Part shown: positions 33,525 to 48,124 of the stretch, one piece after another
How positions within the stretch are numbered: position 1 is the first letter of the stretch
Layout: every line of letters begins with the position of its first letter
NCBI GenBank assembly: GCA_034440575.1
Contig: JAOTOL010001463.1
Coordinates: 322,001-386,000, forward strand
Source: Imbricaverruca yamaguchii
Taxonomy: Eukaryota; Arthropoda; Thecostraca; Neoverrucidae
Reading direction: 5' to 3'
Length of the DNA: 64,000 bases
Notes under the pieces: generated by a model
Told to the model about the DNA's origin: nothing
Seen by the model: the letters and a program-made list of their open reading frames with translations, nothing else
Database searches by the model: none
Made by a program: the position numbers and the translations under genes

Positions 33525-34812
33525 TACCGTCTCAGCCGGGGAGAGCCTGTCCTGACCCGGCCGCAGACTGTCTCAGCCGGGGAGACGACTGTCCTGACCC
33601 GGCCGCAGACTATCTCAGCCGGGGAGACGACTGTCCTGACCCGGCCGCAGACTGTCTCAGCCGGGGAGACGACTGTCCTGACCCGGCCGCAGACTGTCTC
33701 AGCCGGGGAGAGCCTGTCCTGACCCGGCCGCAGACTGTCTCAGCCGGGGAGACGACTGTCCTGACCCGGCCGCAGACTGTCTCAGCCGGGGAGACGACTG
33801 TCCTGACCCGGCCGCAGCCCCCGGGGAGTCCTGACCCGGCCGCAGACTGTCTCAGCCGGGGAGAGCCTGTCCTGACCCGGCCGCAGACTGTCTCAGCCGG
33901 GGAGACGACTGTCCTGACCCGGCCGCAGACTGTCTCAGCCGGGGAGACGACTGTCCTGACCCGGCCGCAGACTATCTCAGCCGGGGAGACGACTGTCCTG
34001 ACCCGGCCGCAGACTGTCTCAGCCGGGGAGAGCCTGTCCTGACCCGGCCGCAGACTGTCTCAGCCGGGGAGAGCCTGTCCTGACCCGGCCGCAGACTGTC
34101 TCAGCCGGGGAGACGACTGTCCTGACCCGGCCGCAGACTGTCTCAGCCGGGGAGACGACTGTCCTGACCCGGCCGCAGACTGTCTCAGCCGGGGAGACGA
34201 CTGTCCTGACCCGGCCGCAGACTGTCTCAGCCGGGGAGAGCCTGTCCTGACCCGGCCGCAGACTGTCTCAGCCGGGGAGACGACTGTCCTGACCCGGCCG
34301 CAGACTGTCTCAGCCGGGGAGACGACTGTCCTGACCCGGCCGCAGACTGTCTCAGCCGGGGAGACGACTGTCCTGACCCGGCCGCAGACTATCTCAGCCG
34401 GGGAGACGACTGTCCTGACCCGGCCGCAGACTGTCTCAGCCGGGGAGACGACTGTCCTGACCCGGCCGCAGACTGTCTCAGCCGGGGAGACGACTGTCCT
34501 GACCCGGCCGCAGACTGTCTCAGCCGGGGAGACGACTGTCCTGACCCGGCCGCAGACTGTCTCAGCCGGGGAGACGACTGTCCTGACCCGGCCGCAGACT
34601 GTCTCAGCCGGGGAGACGACTGCCCTGACCCGGCCGCAGACTGTCTCAGCCGGGGAGACGACTGTCCTGACCCGGCCGCAGACTGTCTCAGCCGGGGAGA
34701 CGACTGTCCTGACCCGGCCGCAGACTGTCTCAGCCGGGGAGACGACTGTCTCGACCCGGCCGCAGACTGTCTCAGCCGGGGAGACGACTGTCTCGACCTG
34801 GCCGCAGACTGC
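33525..34812. repeat. 42-bp minisatellite, about 30 copies
   Basis: The unit contains TCTCAGCCGGGGAGACGACT, GTCCTGACCCGGCCGCAGAC and TG. A shorter 41-bp variant (GGAGAGCCTGTCCTG in place of GGAGACGACTGTCCTG) is scattered among 42-bp copies and changes the reading frame each time. One copy near 33,815-33,840 is truncated to CCCCCGGGGAGTCCTGACC. The last copies have GACGACTGTCTCGACC instead. The long predicted frames (PQTVSAGETTVLTR-type) are repeat artefacts. Confidence 0.96.
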
Positions 34813-36904
34813 CGTTTATTTGGATGCATGTTACGCTTGTCCTGATTGCAGCCTGTCCTATCCTGATGTAGAAAGCTTCATCATGTGGGCGACCTCCCTG
34901 TCTCTGAGTACAACCGTTTATCTTCCTTTAAAAACCTGCTTCCTTTTTTTCGGTACGTGCCACCTTCGCACGTGTGCGGACCCGAGCTCATCGGGCACGG
35001 CCTGTCTGCTTTATTATAGAAAGTAGGCGCCAGCCTCTGACAGCTCGCGCAATCTGCATTGCACTGGGTTCGGGATACCCTATCATACCCTGCCCCCGGC
35101 TCACAGGACCTAGCTCCGAACATTCGCTGCAATGCTATTCTGGGTACAGGCATTGCGACACTCGAATAATTGCGCCGAATCGAAGACTCCGCAATGCTTA
35201 GCACCACTAGGTGGTGACCTAATATCACACGTAGTGATGAAGAACTGTTCAGCTTGGCACCTACAGAATGTTAGACACCTCCAGAGTACTGTATGTTAAT
35301 GGGTAGCAGTAAGAATGTTGAACCAAATTGCAGGCATGGATTGTAAGCCCGACAGACGCCAAAATGGTCTAAACAAAAATGGTTCAGTTTCTATATGGTC
35401 CTCCATTTGGCATCCATTCATACACTTTTCCAACTTTTTTCGGGCCATTCTGGGTACGCTCCACATGCATGTTGTTCTGAAGCAACGTGTGGACGTGGAC
35501 ATGGACGATTAGAAAATACAATTTAGTGTATATGCAACAAACAAAATAGTCTTAGCACATGGCCGCAGATTCTGGGTGGGTTAGTGGGGAAGGGGTCTGG
35601 GCCCCTTCGCACCCGAGTAATGTTAATTTGTCATTTCCAATATTCAATCCGAAAATGTCTTACGCTAATGCGATACTGTAAGGCGTCATCGCCAGTACGG
35701 CTGATTTCCCCATGTCTGCCACATCTCACCGCAGTACCTTCTTTTCGCCTCTGATCCGATCCGATCTGATCCGATCCGATCTGATCCGATCGCCTCCAGC
35801 CATTGAGTGCACAGCTGCTGCGTCGTTGACATCGCTGAGACGCAGCTGTCTTCAATAAAAAGAGACCGGCGTTGACGTTCCATGTAACACGCAGTGAGCT
35901 GAAAGCCACGCTTTGAATGCTTCTCACACAACTATCACCAGCTCATGTCGCGGAAGTGGATGGGTGGAAGTTCCACAACCCAGACGACAACGCTGCCATA
36001 CCGCTTGCCAGATGTACGACTGTTTTGATTTTTTGGCGACAAACTGGAATCCCTCTGAACATGGTCACGATCGGACTTGAATTAAGACGGAATGGTGTGT
36101 GTTGAAGTACCGGATCCTTCTTGGATGTTTAAAAAAATATAAACATAAGATACCATGAAGTAAACTTTCAGCTTTTCTCATTCCTGTTTAGGTAAAGGTT
36201 TCAGCGATTACAGCAAACGGGTTGTTCGGTACTTTGGATGTTCAGTAGTGCTCAGCTTGATAACTTGTGTACGGGTCGTTTCAATATGCAGGTCATCGTA
36301 AATATCAAGAGGACATATACTGAGGCTCCAGTAATATGTTTACATCATGGAACTAAGGAGCCATCCATGAGTTAGCAAAAGTCACAACCACCATCTCAAC
36401 ATTAAAAAAATATTGTACTCCATGTAAATCCGGGAAGGAAACCAAAGGATCGAAGGCTTGGTGGGTAGGTAGGTTACACAGCCTGGAATATCGCGGATTT
36501 AGGTCGGGTGAAAGACACTTTCAGTTCTTTTCAAAAGTCCTGCAAGCAAAATATTCCCATAAATTCCTCAACTTGAGCGTACGCTTTTCTCCAAAATAGT
36601 TGCAAGTGACTGTTTTGCCTTCATGAATGCATTAGCATCCACTACATAATAGCATAGCACAGCATGGTATAATATTATCGCATCGGCTTTTATGTAAAAC
36701 TTCAATTCCGTGGATTATCCGCGAGTTGTGAGTCTTCTAGGTGACTTTCATCTGGGTGTATACAATCCGTAGGGAAGCTCAGATGTGAACCAAGAAAACA
36801 AATTGCACAGTTATCCGAGAATCTTGCCAGGAAAGTTGACAGTGTGCACTGTTCCGTCGCTTTGTCACACCAGTGCATGATAAAACTCCAGCATTCACTG
36901 AGAT
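34813..36904. other. No gene recognised; GATCC microsatellite inside
   Basis: A short pentanucleotide array (CTGATCCGATCCGATCTGAT and similar) lies at about 35,752-35,790. The rest shows short unassigned open frames only. Confidence 0.5.
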
Positions 36905-37018
36905 CAACTCCCCCGATAATTGCAGTCGTCACTGAGCCTAGCCAACTCCCCCGATAATTGCAGTCGTCACTGAGCCTAGCCAACTCCCCCGATAACTGCA
37001 GTCGTCACTGAGAGTAAC
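36905..37018. repeat. 38-bp tandem repeat, 3 copies
   Basis: Copies start at 36,905, 36,943 and 36,981. Each contains CAACTCCCCCGATAATTGCA and GTCGTCACTGAG; the third has ATAACTGCA and diverges at its end. Confidence 0.92.
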
Positions 37019-37029
37019 CAACTCCCGCG

Positions 37030-37365
37030 CCAGCGATTCGACCCAGCAGATTTGACCAGGCCGCCATGAGGTTTGGAGCCGACACCCTGCCGGTGTGTGG
37101 GCAGTGGTGCCGCCACTGGTCCGGCCACGGCCGCCGCCGGGTGTGTCGGACCGGCGCCAGCCGACGCAGTGCCAGCACGCGTCGTCGTCGGCTGCCTGGT
37201 GCAGCGGAGGCCAGGTGAAACCGAGAGTCGCGGCAGCGGGACGGAGAGCTGGCCGCACGGACCGCCGCGTTCGAGAGCGGCTCACGCTGCCGAGTTTCAC
37301 CCGTGCCGGGGCGTGGCGAGGCTGGCGCGGCACGGGCCACCTGGCAGAGCGTGTGATGCCCGCAC
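37030..37365. other. CpG-dense GC-rich block
   Basis: CG-rich stretch between two short tandem arrays. Overlapping Arg/Pro/Ala-rich frames on both strands resemble nothing known. It could be regulatory or simply repeat-associated DNA. Confidence 0.4.
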
Positions 37366-37447
37366 CGGTGACGTCACACGGCTGGTCTTCGGTAACGTCA
37401 CACAGCCGATCATCGGTGACGTCACAAAGACCGTCATCGGTGACGTC
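37366..37447. repeat. 24-bp tandem repeat, 4 copies, CRE-like palindromes
   Basis: Units begin with CGGT at 37,366, 37,390, 37,414 and 37,438. Two contain the exact palindrome TGACGTCA; the other two read TAACGTCA and TGACGTCT. TCATCGGTGA recurs once more near 37,486. TGACGTCA is the canonical CREB/ATF-type site; any function here is inference. Confidence 0.88.
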
Positions 37448-38697
<1,250 letters not shown>

Positions 38698-38700
38698 TGG

Positions 38701-38938
38701 AGAGAGATAAAAAGACAGACGGACAGAGAGGTAGTGAGGAAGGGAGGAAGAGGGATAAAGAGACAGAGACAGAGATAGAGACAAAGACAGAGACAGAGAC
38801 ATAGACATAGACAGAGACAGAGACAGAGACAGAGACAGAGACAAAGACAGAGCCAAAGACGGAGACAGAGACAGAGATATATACAGATACAGAGACAGAG
38901 ACAGAGACAGAGACAAAGACAGAGACAGACAGAGAGGG
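38701..38938. repeat. Imperfect (AGACAG)n satellite
   Basis: Purine-rich hexanucleotide array with AGACAG, AGATAG, AAAGAC and ATAGAC variants. The Leu/Ser/Cys-rich minus-strand frames are artefacts. Confidence 0.93.
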
Positions 38939-38969
38939 GGATATTGTAAGCATTCATTCGTACATATAC

Positions 38970-38970
<1 letters not shown>

Positions 38971-39052
<82 letters not shown>
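38971..39052. repeat. (TA)n microsatellite
   Basis: A pure TA run of about 80 bp, directly preceded by CATATACG. Confidence 0.97.
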
Positions 39053-39053
<1 letters not shown>

Positions 39054-42000
39054 GGAGGTCACCTGCTCTTGCTCATAATAGCAATTAGCTGCCAACACTG
39101 CCTGCTATTATAGTTGCTGTACAGCAAGTATGGCTGATTAATTCAAAAGTAAACTTGACCTTCATTGGCTGAGTAAGCGGAAAGGAGTAGTAAGCAGCGA
39201 CACCAACGATAGCCATCGAGACACCAGCAGCACCAACGGCAGGCACCAAGACATCAGTAGCAGCACCAGTGACAGTCACCAAGGTGCCAGCAGAGGCACG
39301 AACGACAGCTAATAAGGAACCAGCAGCAGAACCAACGAGAGACCAGCACCAATGAGTGATCCAACCAGCACGAGCAGGCACGAACGAACACCAGCGAGCA
39401 AACAGTGGAATGTCCGACCAGTCCGTTGTAAGCAGACACCCCGGGATCACTGTAAAATAATTGAAAAGTGATGGAGGTCGCAGTCCAGGTGGTGAAACAA
39501 GACAGTCCCTGCCTGGCGAAGTTCTGATTCACGCACAAACAAACAACCTCGAAACACCACGCAAAACATTCGGGGAGAAGCGAGTCGTGATGGTGGTAGG
39601 CAGAAATCGGGCGACAACGGGCTTGTTTCCAAACTTAATTATCAACTTCAATTGACGTTCAATAGTATCTCAAGGAATTAAACTGACGAATATCTTACGC
39701 CACCTAGTAATAAGCATCGTAATTGTATCAGGAACGTTTCTGTTTCAGGAAACCTGTGTGTGCCAGTCAGCTATCTGCTCAAGGGCAAACGTATTATCAA
39801 TCTCACACCAGCCGATTCCTCCCTCCCTCCTCAGATAATCCCTACCCGGAGGAGGCTTCGCGGAGCCGCCGAATACTCCACACGACTCCTGTGATCCGAC
39901 CGGAGCTCAAGAAGCGCACGGCGTCGTTATACCGCGCCGGGTGGGCACGAGCCACGCCGCGCCGGCACGAGCAGCGGCGAGCCGCGCCTCGCTGCCGTCT
40001 GACGGTCACCGGGCGCCGCCGGCCGCCCTGGTGGCGGTGACCCTGTCCTACATCGGCGGCTCGTACCGCTCCGGCTGGCCGCAGCCTGCAGTGCAACAAG
40101 GAACTGCCGGACGTTCAAGGTCGGGGCGGCTCGTGGGCAGACGGCACGCGACAGTCTGCTGGACCAACGGGCGCCAAGACGAGCCTACATCGGCGAGCAC
40201 GGGTACACACACAGACGACAAGGGGTGGGGTCGTGTGACATGCGAGACACGGCTTCGAAGCCAAGTGGAGCTGAAGAGCCAAAGCCATGCGGAAAGAATG
40301 TTGGGCAGGAAAAACGGCGGAGAGGCACGTACGGGCGGAAGTGGCCTTCCACCGGGTAATAGAGGGACAATCTGCATGCAAGATTGGTCCCCCGCCAAGA
40401 GTTCATTTCCTCTTAGTGATTTCTGCGTACACAAAATACGAACTTAATAGGAGGTCCATTCAGCTTTCATCAGCTAAACGCAAGCAGCAAAACATCTAGT
40501 GAACGTTTATAAGGTCAGATATCGACCATACATATCTTAAGCGATGTGATTTTTTGCGGTTTTTCCAGTACATACATCATAAAGTGTCCACTGAAACATG
40601 CTGCCGGATCTACATGTAAATGGAAAAACTGGACCTAACAACCTAAAAATCCAGCATCGAATGATTTTACCTGAAACAGGTTAGGTACAAAAAGGTCACT
40701 TAATTATTATTCAACTGACAAAAACAATCACCATTGACATTTCGCTGTGCAGCAATTGCTACTTTTCAGATCTGTGTATGTCTGTTTGTATTTGAATACA
40801 CCACAATAAGGATATTATCATCCCGGTGATCACTAACATCACTTCAGCATTCAATTGTCAACTCCTGATCGCCTTGTTGACATCATGCTCATTGTATCCC
40901 GCATTCCAGAAATAGTCTAATTATCACTATTCTTCATCGCTCCGAATATGCATGTCATGCTGACGCGCCCAGAGTTAAAATTGTAGGGCCCCTGGACCTC
41001 TCTTGATGGTCTCTGACCCAGTTTAAAGACAGGCCGCCATTTAATGACCTTCAAACCCCAACATATCCCACTAGACAGCACCGGCTGCTGCTGACCAAGA
41101 GAGTGGCTTATGGGCATCCGGAAGTTCCAACAAACATTAGTTTTCTAGCAATTCACCCGAAGGTTCATACTGGAGTAGGTTAGCCAGTGATAATGGAGGG
41201 AAGGACCAGAATCGCTCATTTCTGACTAAAATCCGGTATCTTTCACCGTTTCATCGTTTTCAGACTGCACATAGTGGAACATAACCAGCTGTTCCCTAAC
41301 TCCACTGTATATACCGGAGAGCTCCTGAACCAGCTGGAGCGGCCCAAACCCTGGCCCAAGCGATGGCTTTCGCCAATCCATCAAATCTCACTGGATGGCC
41401 TCATGTCAGGTGAAGCTGCTAATTCAGCTGTCAAGATCACGTCTCTACCAGCTTTACAGTCTGCCTGCCAGCATTTGGCAATCTTAACGTTATGCGTGCG
41501 TGCTGACGTAAACGTTAATACGACAGAAGCCGATGGGCGCCGCGTGCCATCACTCTTATTACCCGCATTCCAGATTCTGAAATTAACTTCAACACTTCAG
41601 AAGGGCGACTCCGGTGGCCTCACGGACCTGGTGGAGATGTGTCCCCTGTGAGCATTCGTCAATCACAGCGCATGCTCTTCCTGCGCACCACGCCAACCAA
41701 TATCATTCTTGAAGATACGTTGAAAGAAAATACTTCAAGCATTGCAGTCGACGTTTTCAGAAGGATGTCATGAAGTTGAAGTCAGACTTATAGGAAATGA
41801 AAAGTAAGCCAATGTAGCCGATAAGTGCATGTTCACTTAAAATCAGTCGACAATTGTGACCGACACCAAGCTGCATTAATATATATTACCATAAATACAC
41901 TGCACTAATAGTTTGCCATCACACAAACATGAAACAGAATCATCGTCAGTATTTCCTTCTTACACCAGGGACAATGAACATGTTCGAATTATTCGGCCAG

Positions 42001-42159
42001 AGGAAGCTTGATTTTTTCATGTGATGACGTATCCACCTATGACTGTGATTGTGCCTGGTAATTTACGGAATGCATTTCAATGTGAACAACAGTGTTCGAA
42101 GTAGCATGTCAATACATCTTCACACTTGTTTTATAGCGACGCTTCCAAAAATCGTTTGG
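39053..42159. other. 3.1 kb without a recognised gene
   Basis: An AGCACCAACGA-type degenerate repeat lies at about 39,190-39,400. A GC-rich block at 39,870-40,160 has overlapping frames on both strands but no known domain. The frame at 41,274-41,651 (125 codons) is the longest elsewhere; I do not recognise it. Confidence 0.4.
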
Positions 42160-42480
42160 CGGCTACATGAAGGAATCAACCATCAATTCTGATCTGACTA
42201 GCAGTAGTGGACACCAAGATTCATACGTGAACGAAAGCGGAACAAAAGACATCAGATCAAAATAGTTCGGACAAGTACACTTCGAACAACGACGCGAACT
42301 AAAGCAACATGGTGCTATGTTAGGGACGCTGAACGAGCGGGGTCCGTAGGAGTACAGCGCCAATCGTCGCCAATTTCTAACGCCGATTGGCCGCGGGCGA
42401 AGAGCAGCGACAGGTGAGACTCGAACCCACAATCTTTCGATTGTGGGACGGGCAACTTATCCCTAGACTACTCGTCCCCT
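42160..42480 (-). mobile_element. tRNA-derived SINE candidate
   Basis: On the minus strand from about 42,479 the sequence is tRNA-like. An A-box-like TAGTCTAGGGA lies at 42,461-42,470, and a B-box-like GGTTCGAGTCT at 42,417-42,427, about 43 bp apart as in a tRNA. A T-arm can form (GTGGG/CTCAC around TTCGAGT). The acceptor stem does not close and position 33 of the presumed anticodon loop is C, so it is not a working tRNA gene; the loop would read GTC (Asp-like). About 250 bp of unrelated sequence follows, as in a SINE body. The 3' boundary is unknown. Confidence 0.55.
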
Positions 42481-44005
42481 CCTCAGATAAATTGGGGAGT
42501 AGATAGGGGAAATTCCATACGACCTGGCTGCAACTTCAGAAGACATGGGAGTAAATCAACCATTGATGGGCAATCGCCCACCCAAAAGTATATCAAGCAA
42601 CATCTATAACTTGTTACGTCTAGCTTTGGCAAATGTGGAGAAACTTCATGAAGAAATAAATATAAGCTTTCATTCCAGTTTTGGATACGCACACAGCATT
42701 TGTCAGAGGAGCCAATGTCGCAAAGAATGCCTTCAAATTCGACATAAGCATGCTGAAAACCATTTCGCCTCAGTTGAAATAAGCTGCACTCTTAATGTGA
42801 TTAGGCTTCCCGACCGAGCACGATGCACGTATCTTAAAAGTGTATATTATACCGACTAGTCGAAGTAGCATAAACGCACCGCCTTGTCATCGTTCGTCCT
42901 GTAGCTCTCTCACTCAGCTTACACCACATACCACAGTTGAGCGCGACATCATGCACCGCACCACCATTGAGACAGACGATTTGCCCGGTCTGGGGTCTCG
43001 CAGAGCACGTGGTCTCCCGCCTAATCTCGCGGACGGAGATTGAGTCCACACAGCAGTCTGTTCTGACACCAGAGGCGTAAACGCAACATTGTTCCTTTGA
43101 ACATACATTGTGAATACTTTTGATAAAGGACCAGGACATAAATTTGGCCTTAAAAACAAGAGGGTTTTCATGTAAGTGAAGAAATCAGGACTTGGATCGC
43201 TGCACAAAGAAGCTTCCGTAGCGTTATCATTGGGCCGGGTCGAGTCGGGTCTGGTCAAATCGATTCCCTGATATGTGAATCTTTTGTCACGCATACACGA
43301 CGCAAATTCGTCCGGAAATTAAATATTTGAAGCAGCACCCTGATAAATATAAATTCGGTCTAGTCTGAGTCGTGCTATTCAAAACAAATCATGAGCGATT
43401 TCATCACCTGCTACACGCAAGGCAAAGAATCACAATCTTCGTGTGCTCCATTAAGTTTTGCCGATGTCACGCTCCATGCAAACAAATTCTGATATCTGCC
43501 ATATCTGCCATATCTGCCTCATATCTGCCAGCCCATCGTAATAGTATCAGGTACATCAGTTCATATTGATTGTCAGCATAATGATGGCATTCCGAATAAT
43601 TAACCCAAGGAGATAGTTTATGTGAAGTCTGAAAAAAACATATCATATGTTGCGCAAAAACCCTATAATGTCATGCAGGTGAGCCCCATAACATTAACAG
43701 CATTAACATTTTGAAAGTCAAGTCAGTTCTCAAGTTGCCATCAATAAATCCTCCAATAGACGTGAGCCCAACATGCATACAATACATAATCAAGAGCCTG
43801 CAAAATAAGGGAAGAGCACTGTCTCATATCCAACTCCGATCGACCCTATCCGACAGGGAATTGGGGTCAAGTCGTACGGACTTACCTTCTACAGACTCCG
43901 GCAAACTCGAGATGGTGGCATCCTGAAACAGACCGGTCACGTCACATAATATCGCACTGTGTCGCAATTATACACACCGACCACACTGTGATCGTGTCCC
44001 CCCAC
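42481..44005. other. No gene recognised; short ATATCTGCC repeat
   Basis: At about 43,491-43,530 ATATCTGCC recurs four times with spacing of about 10 bp. No gene supported. Confidence 0.45.

Positions 44006-44084
<79 letters not shown>
44006..44084. repeat. (TC)n microsatellite
   Basis: About 79 bp of TC dinucleotides with one TTT interruption near 44,073. The purine-rich minus frames (Arg/Glu repeats) are artefacts. Confidence 0.96.
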
Positions 44085-47000
44085 CCCTTCCCGGCCCCTT
44101 TCTCTAGCCTCTCTCCTTCCTCGCCTCTTTCTATATGCCTTTGTTCCTGCATGGCTGTCTTTGATTCTGCTCCCCTCACTCAATCACTCACCCAAGCACT
44201 CCTGTACTCACATCGAGCCTAACCGTAACTCGAACCTATTACGTGGCCACATTTCAGCATCACACTCCGAATGGTCTTCGGAACAAAATCACATGCATGC
44301 AAGCACACACCCAGTCCCACTTCTGCCGAGCAATTGCGCACGAGCCATACGGACACCAGGCGACCAGTCCTAGCGGCGTGACTTGGCAAGGAGACAGCTG
44401 TTTGTCGTCGCTGCGCCGGGCAAGGTTGTGGCACACAAAGAGCGCTGTCTTAACCTTGCTCAAACCTTAACAAGCTCGCTCAAACCTTAACAAGAACCTT
44501 GGAGTTTTGCCAGCTGTGCTGTACTGTCAGAGTCATGTCACACTGGCAACCTAACAAACGAATATAAACACCGGGTCATCTGCACACGACATCTCCCCAC
44601 AAGCAAATTGTAAACACATAAACACACACATATCTATACTATATATGTGGAAAATGCGAAACATTCAACATTTAGATGAACATGGAAGAAAAAGGAACAT
44701 CAAAGTTCAATGTTGGCGAAGTATGCAATCAACAGGACCTGAGTATATGAAAGTTCAATCGGGCACTCTGAACAGGCCACGCATTTGGAAAAGTTTCTAG
44801 CAGAAAAGAGTAGTGGGCAAATCAAATATCCTTCATACGTGCATAAATCATCCCGAGCACCCGTGTAAGAGGATGACGTAAATCATGGCAAGAGAATGAC
44901 ACATCCACCCAATGGTTGCTACTATCCCGCTCTATATGTGTGATGAATATTTCAATGAGAATACCCAAGCACAATTGCAACAATACGATGGCACGGGAAT
45001 ACGCTTTCAGGGTGGCATGGGGCCAACACTGCCAGCATTCAATCAGGTCGCCCACCAGTACAATGTTTCACAGTCTACAACCGTAGATAAGATCAGGATG
45101 TACAGGGAAATGATATGAGAGTCCGTTTAGCGCACCTACACATAACCAATACAGCTTAAACAATATTAACAATAGACAATTCCGTGCTTTGCATTGCAGT
45201 TCTTTTTGGATCCTTCATCCTATCATTTTCTCGGCTTCTTGACACCTGAATTATTCGATAATCATGTTGAATGCCAAACTTAAAGACATGTAAACCGCCT
45301 CATAGGTGGAGTTTCCTCTTGGGCGGAAGGGGGGGGCGGTGGAGTGATAATACTTCGAGTAATTTCCAATTTTGGCATGGTGCAACCCTAACTCTTTAGT
45401 GTATCTCCCCATCCCAAGCACCCACAGTGCGCTTTATGTGTACCAGCCTTACATCGTTCAACGCCACAATGCTTGTTTTCCTTTGAAGCTTCCCCCATAA
45501 CCGTCCCCTCGCTACGTTTTCCTCTTGGTTCTTTGTTAACTTCGCATTTCTGTTAGATCACTAATTTGCGCCATCTTTACGACGAAAGCACATACAATCT
45601 ACATTTGCTGCTTTTGTCAATTACAGTGTAACATATAGACGCTAACATAATGAATGGACAGAATAATGAATCAATTTAACAATAGATGAATGAACCTATT
45701 TTAGAATATATAGAATAATGAACGTATTTTATAATAATAGTGAACCTATCATTTATAATGAATAGCTATGAAAATTAATATGATATAATAATGAACCTTA
45801 TTCTTGCTGTCATTAAATCCCTGAATGCACATAAAACATCAAACAACATATTGTTGCACCTGTTAACCACCCTCCATGATAAAACAATATGTTCTGATGC
45901 AATGAAGTTTGGTGAAAATATTGAGTGATTTTTAGGAACCTGAGTCCTATCAGGCAGCTGAAAACCATGGCTCACTTGAGACATCGAAACATGGCCACCT
46001 TCAAAGTATTACGTCAGACAAAGTAGCAGACACGTGGTGTCCCACACCGGCATGGAGTCGCCATCACGCCTGTGAACTACCTGATGCATCTAAAGCTCCC
46101 ACCAAGCTACAAAGGCGGATATGTGATCTCGCACAACAATCGACACCATATTTCCCGAAAGTAGCGACATAACCAGTAGTCCGTCCGAGTGTTAGCTGGG
46201 GTCACGTGTAGGGCACGCACATGCAGGGCACGCACACGCCAGATGCACGCACGTCCTGGCGGATGTAATGGGACGGGACGTCAGTGGACCCTGGCGCGTC
46301 ACCTTCCCATGGCAGACACTTGAGCACTGCCTAGCTGGGAGCGCTGGTTTGCTTTGATCGAACGCTCGCGCTTTTTACCCAACCAAAAACCTCGTTGACG
46401 ACGTCGCTGCTTCACCGGAACTGGCAGACAGAAAGCAACAACAATGTGGACGATGGAGGTGGACACACGTCCAGTAGAGGAAACCGTCACCACGAATTGC
46501 ACAAGCTCCATTACAGGTGAAGCGAATCAGACCGCGCGAGCCCACGTTTCACGGCGGCAGCATGATACGCCGAGACGTTGATGTCCCACAAGCAACGCCC
46601 TGCTGCCAAAAATCAGCTGCATCCAGTTCGTCAGTCTGAAACTGACAACTTTACCTTCGCGTGCGCAGTAAAAGAGCTGCATTTGCAGCACGTGGATGAG
46701 GGCTATGCTGCAAACTGGCCCGCTCAATATCTCAAACACAAACATGGTTTGAGAAAAACGTTTCCGAGTGGGCGGGGAAAGGAGAGCGGCGCGGCAAATA
46801 ACTTGAGGGTCCAAAGGATCGCAGGTGAATGCTATCCTTGGCCAATTGGGGTTAGCATGCCGAAATCTTCCATGTGGATACTCTTTGATCCGTCTCATTA
46901 AATGCAGACTTGGTGTTTCGATATTAACACAACCACGACCATCGCACGTCATGAATTCTTACTTGTGAAAGAAGCTTCCGATTCCCCTAGCTAATCATTA

Positions 47001-47689
47001 CTTTGGCCATTTCCATACCAAGAGTTCATAGGCAGATTTAGGAAATACCATGCAACACCACAGAAAATTAGAATAGAGTTAACTGACTTAGCCACCACCA
47101 ATCCGTCGAAGGCGATGGATCAAATTCCGACAACGAACCACTCACCCCCCCCCCACACACTCATCGGTCCCACCACCTTTCGTACCAACATAAAAACATG
47201 CAATAACATAACGCACTACTTTTCCGCTTGGTTTACACATCTCAAAAAGGTATTCGCAATTACAACTTTAGTTAACAGTCCACACAACATAGCGCAGTGT
47301 CCAGTGCGAGAACTACGCAATTCGTCACCTGGTCACAACTCACAGATACACAATGAAGCGCAGTCTAGAGCGCTTGTATGTGCGAAGCAACATGACCAGA
47401 GGCGGTCGAGTGGGTCAGGCCTGTTTACAGGTCGCGCCGAACGTATTTTTCGTGTCGGTACGCACTCACGCATCGCTTCTTGCGACAGAACACAGGCGGC
47501 CAGACTGCGTGCGCCGGCGCAGCATACACCGCGTCGCAGGCGGCGCCGCCGCCCCAGCTAATCAAGGGCAATAGGTATCAGAGACCTTGAACCGGCGACC
47601 GACCAGCCTCTGACTAGCCTACGTGCCATGGAAATCCATGGGGAGGCTGTAAATGACGAGAGATCCGCTTCAGTGCGGACAGTCCGCGT
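44085..47689. other. 3.6 kb without a recognised gene
   Basis: AT-rich degenerate repeats built on AATAATGAACCTATTTTA occur at 45,640-45,795. A poly-G/C imbalance lies near 45,330. Open frames at 44,912-45,118 and 46,578-46,901 are protein-like in composition but match nothing I know. Confidence 0.45.
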
Positions 47690-47865
47690 CAGCACAGTAC
47701 CGGCAGGATATCAGCACAATGCTGACATGACACCAGCACGATATTGACATGTCGGCACGATATTGACGTCATATTGGCATTACATTGACGTCATATTGGC
47801 ACGATATCGACATGCCATCGTCACGACATCGACATGATGTTGGTACAGTATCGACATCGCATAGG
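47690..47865. repeat. Degenerate GACGTCATATTGGCA-type repeat
   Basis: Blocks such as CACGATATTGACATG, CACGATATTGACGTCATATT and CACGATATCGACATG recur with variable spacing of about 20 bp. Two exact TGACGTCA palindromes lie inside (about 47,764 and 47,786). Confidence 0.65.
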
Positions 47866-48124
47866 GAACTTCCAAACCATGAGCTTCGAAGCTGCCGATA
47901 GCACGGTCGGTATCTCCTTGGCACATGTTAGACTATGGCACGTCTGTGGCTTGATGTCATTACTGGCGCAGTACCATCTCGGTACGGCATTTGCATGATA
48001 GCAGTTTGGCATTCCATGAACTTGAAATGACGTTGTAATGTGATCGACATCAAGCCCACGAAGTATCAACATGCTACCGACATGGTGTCGTATGGTGCTG
48101 ATGCACGCTCAGCATGACATATGA

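Noticed and set aside
33308..34042. 244-residue plus frame through the 42-bp array
   Set aside because: It depends on chance spacing of 41- and 42-bp units and contains only repeat peptides after a GC-rich lead-in.
38971..39052. Telomeric or centromeric satellite
   Set aside because: No TTAGG or related telomere repeat is present; this is an ordinary TA microsatellite.
42406..42480. Functional tRNA gene
   Set aside because: The acceptor stem does not pair and the anticodon loop lacks T33; a SINE head or pseudogene fits better.
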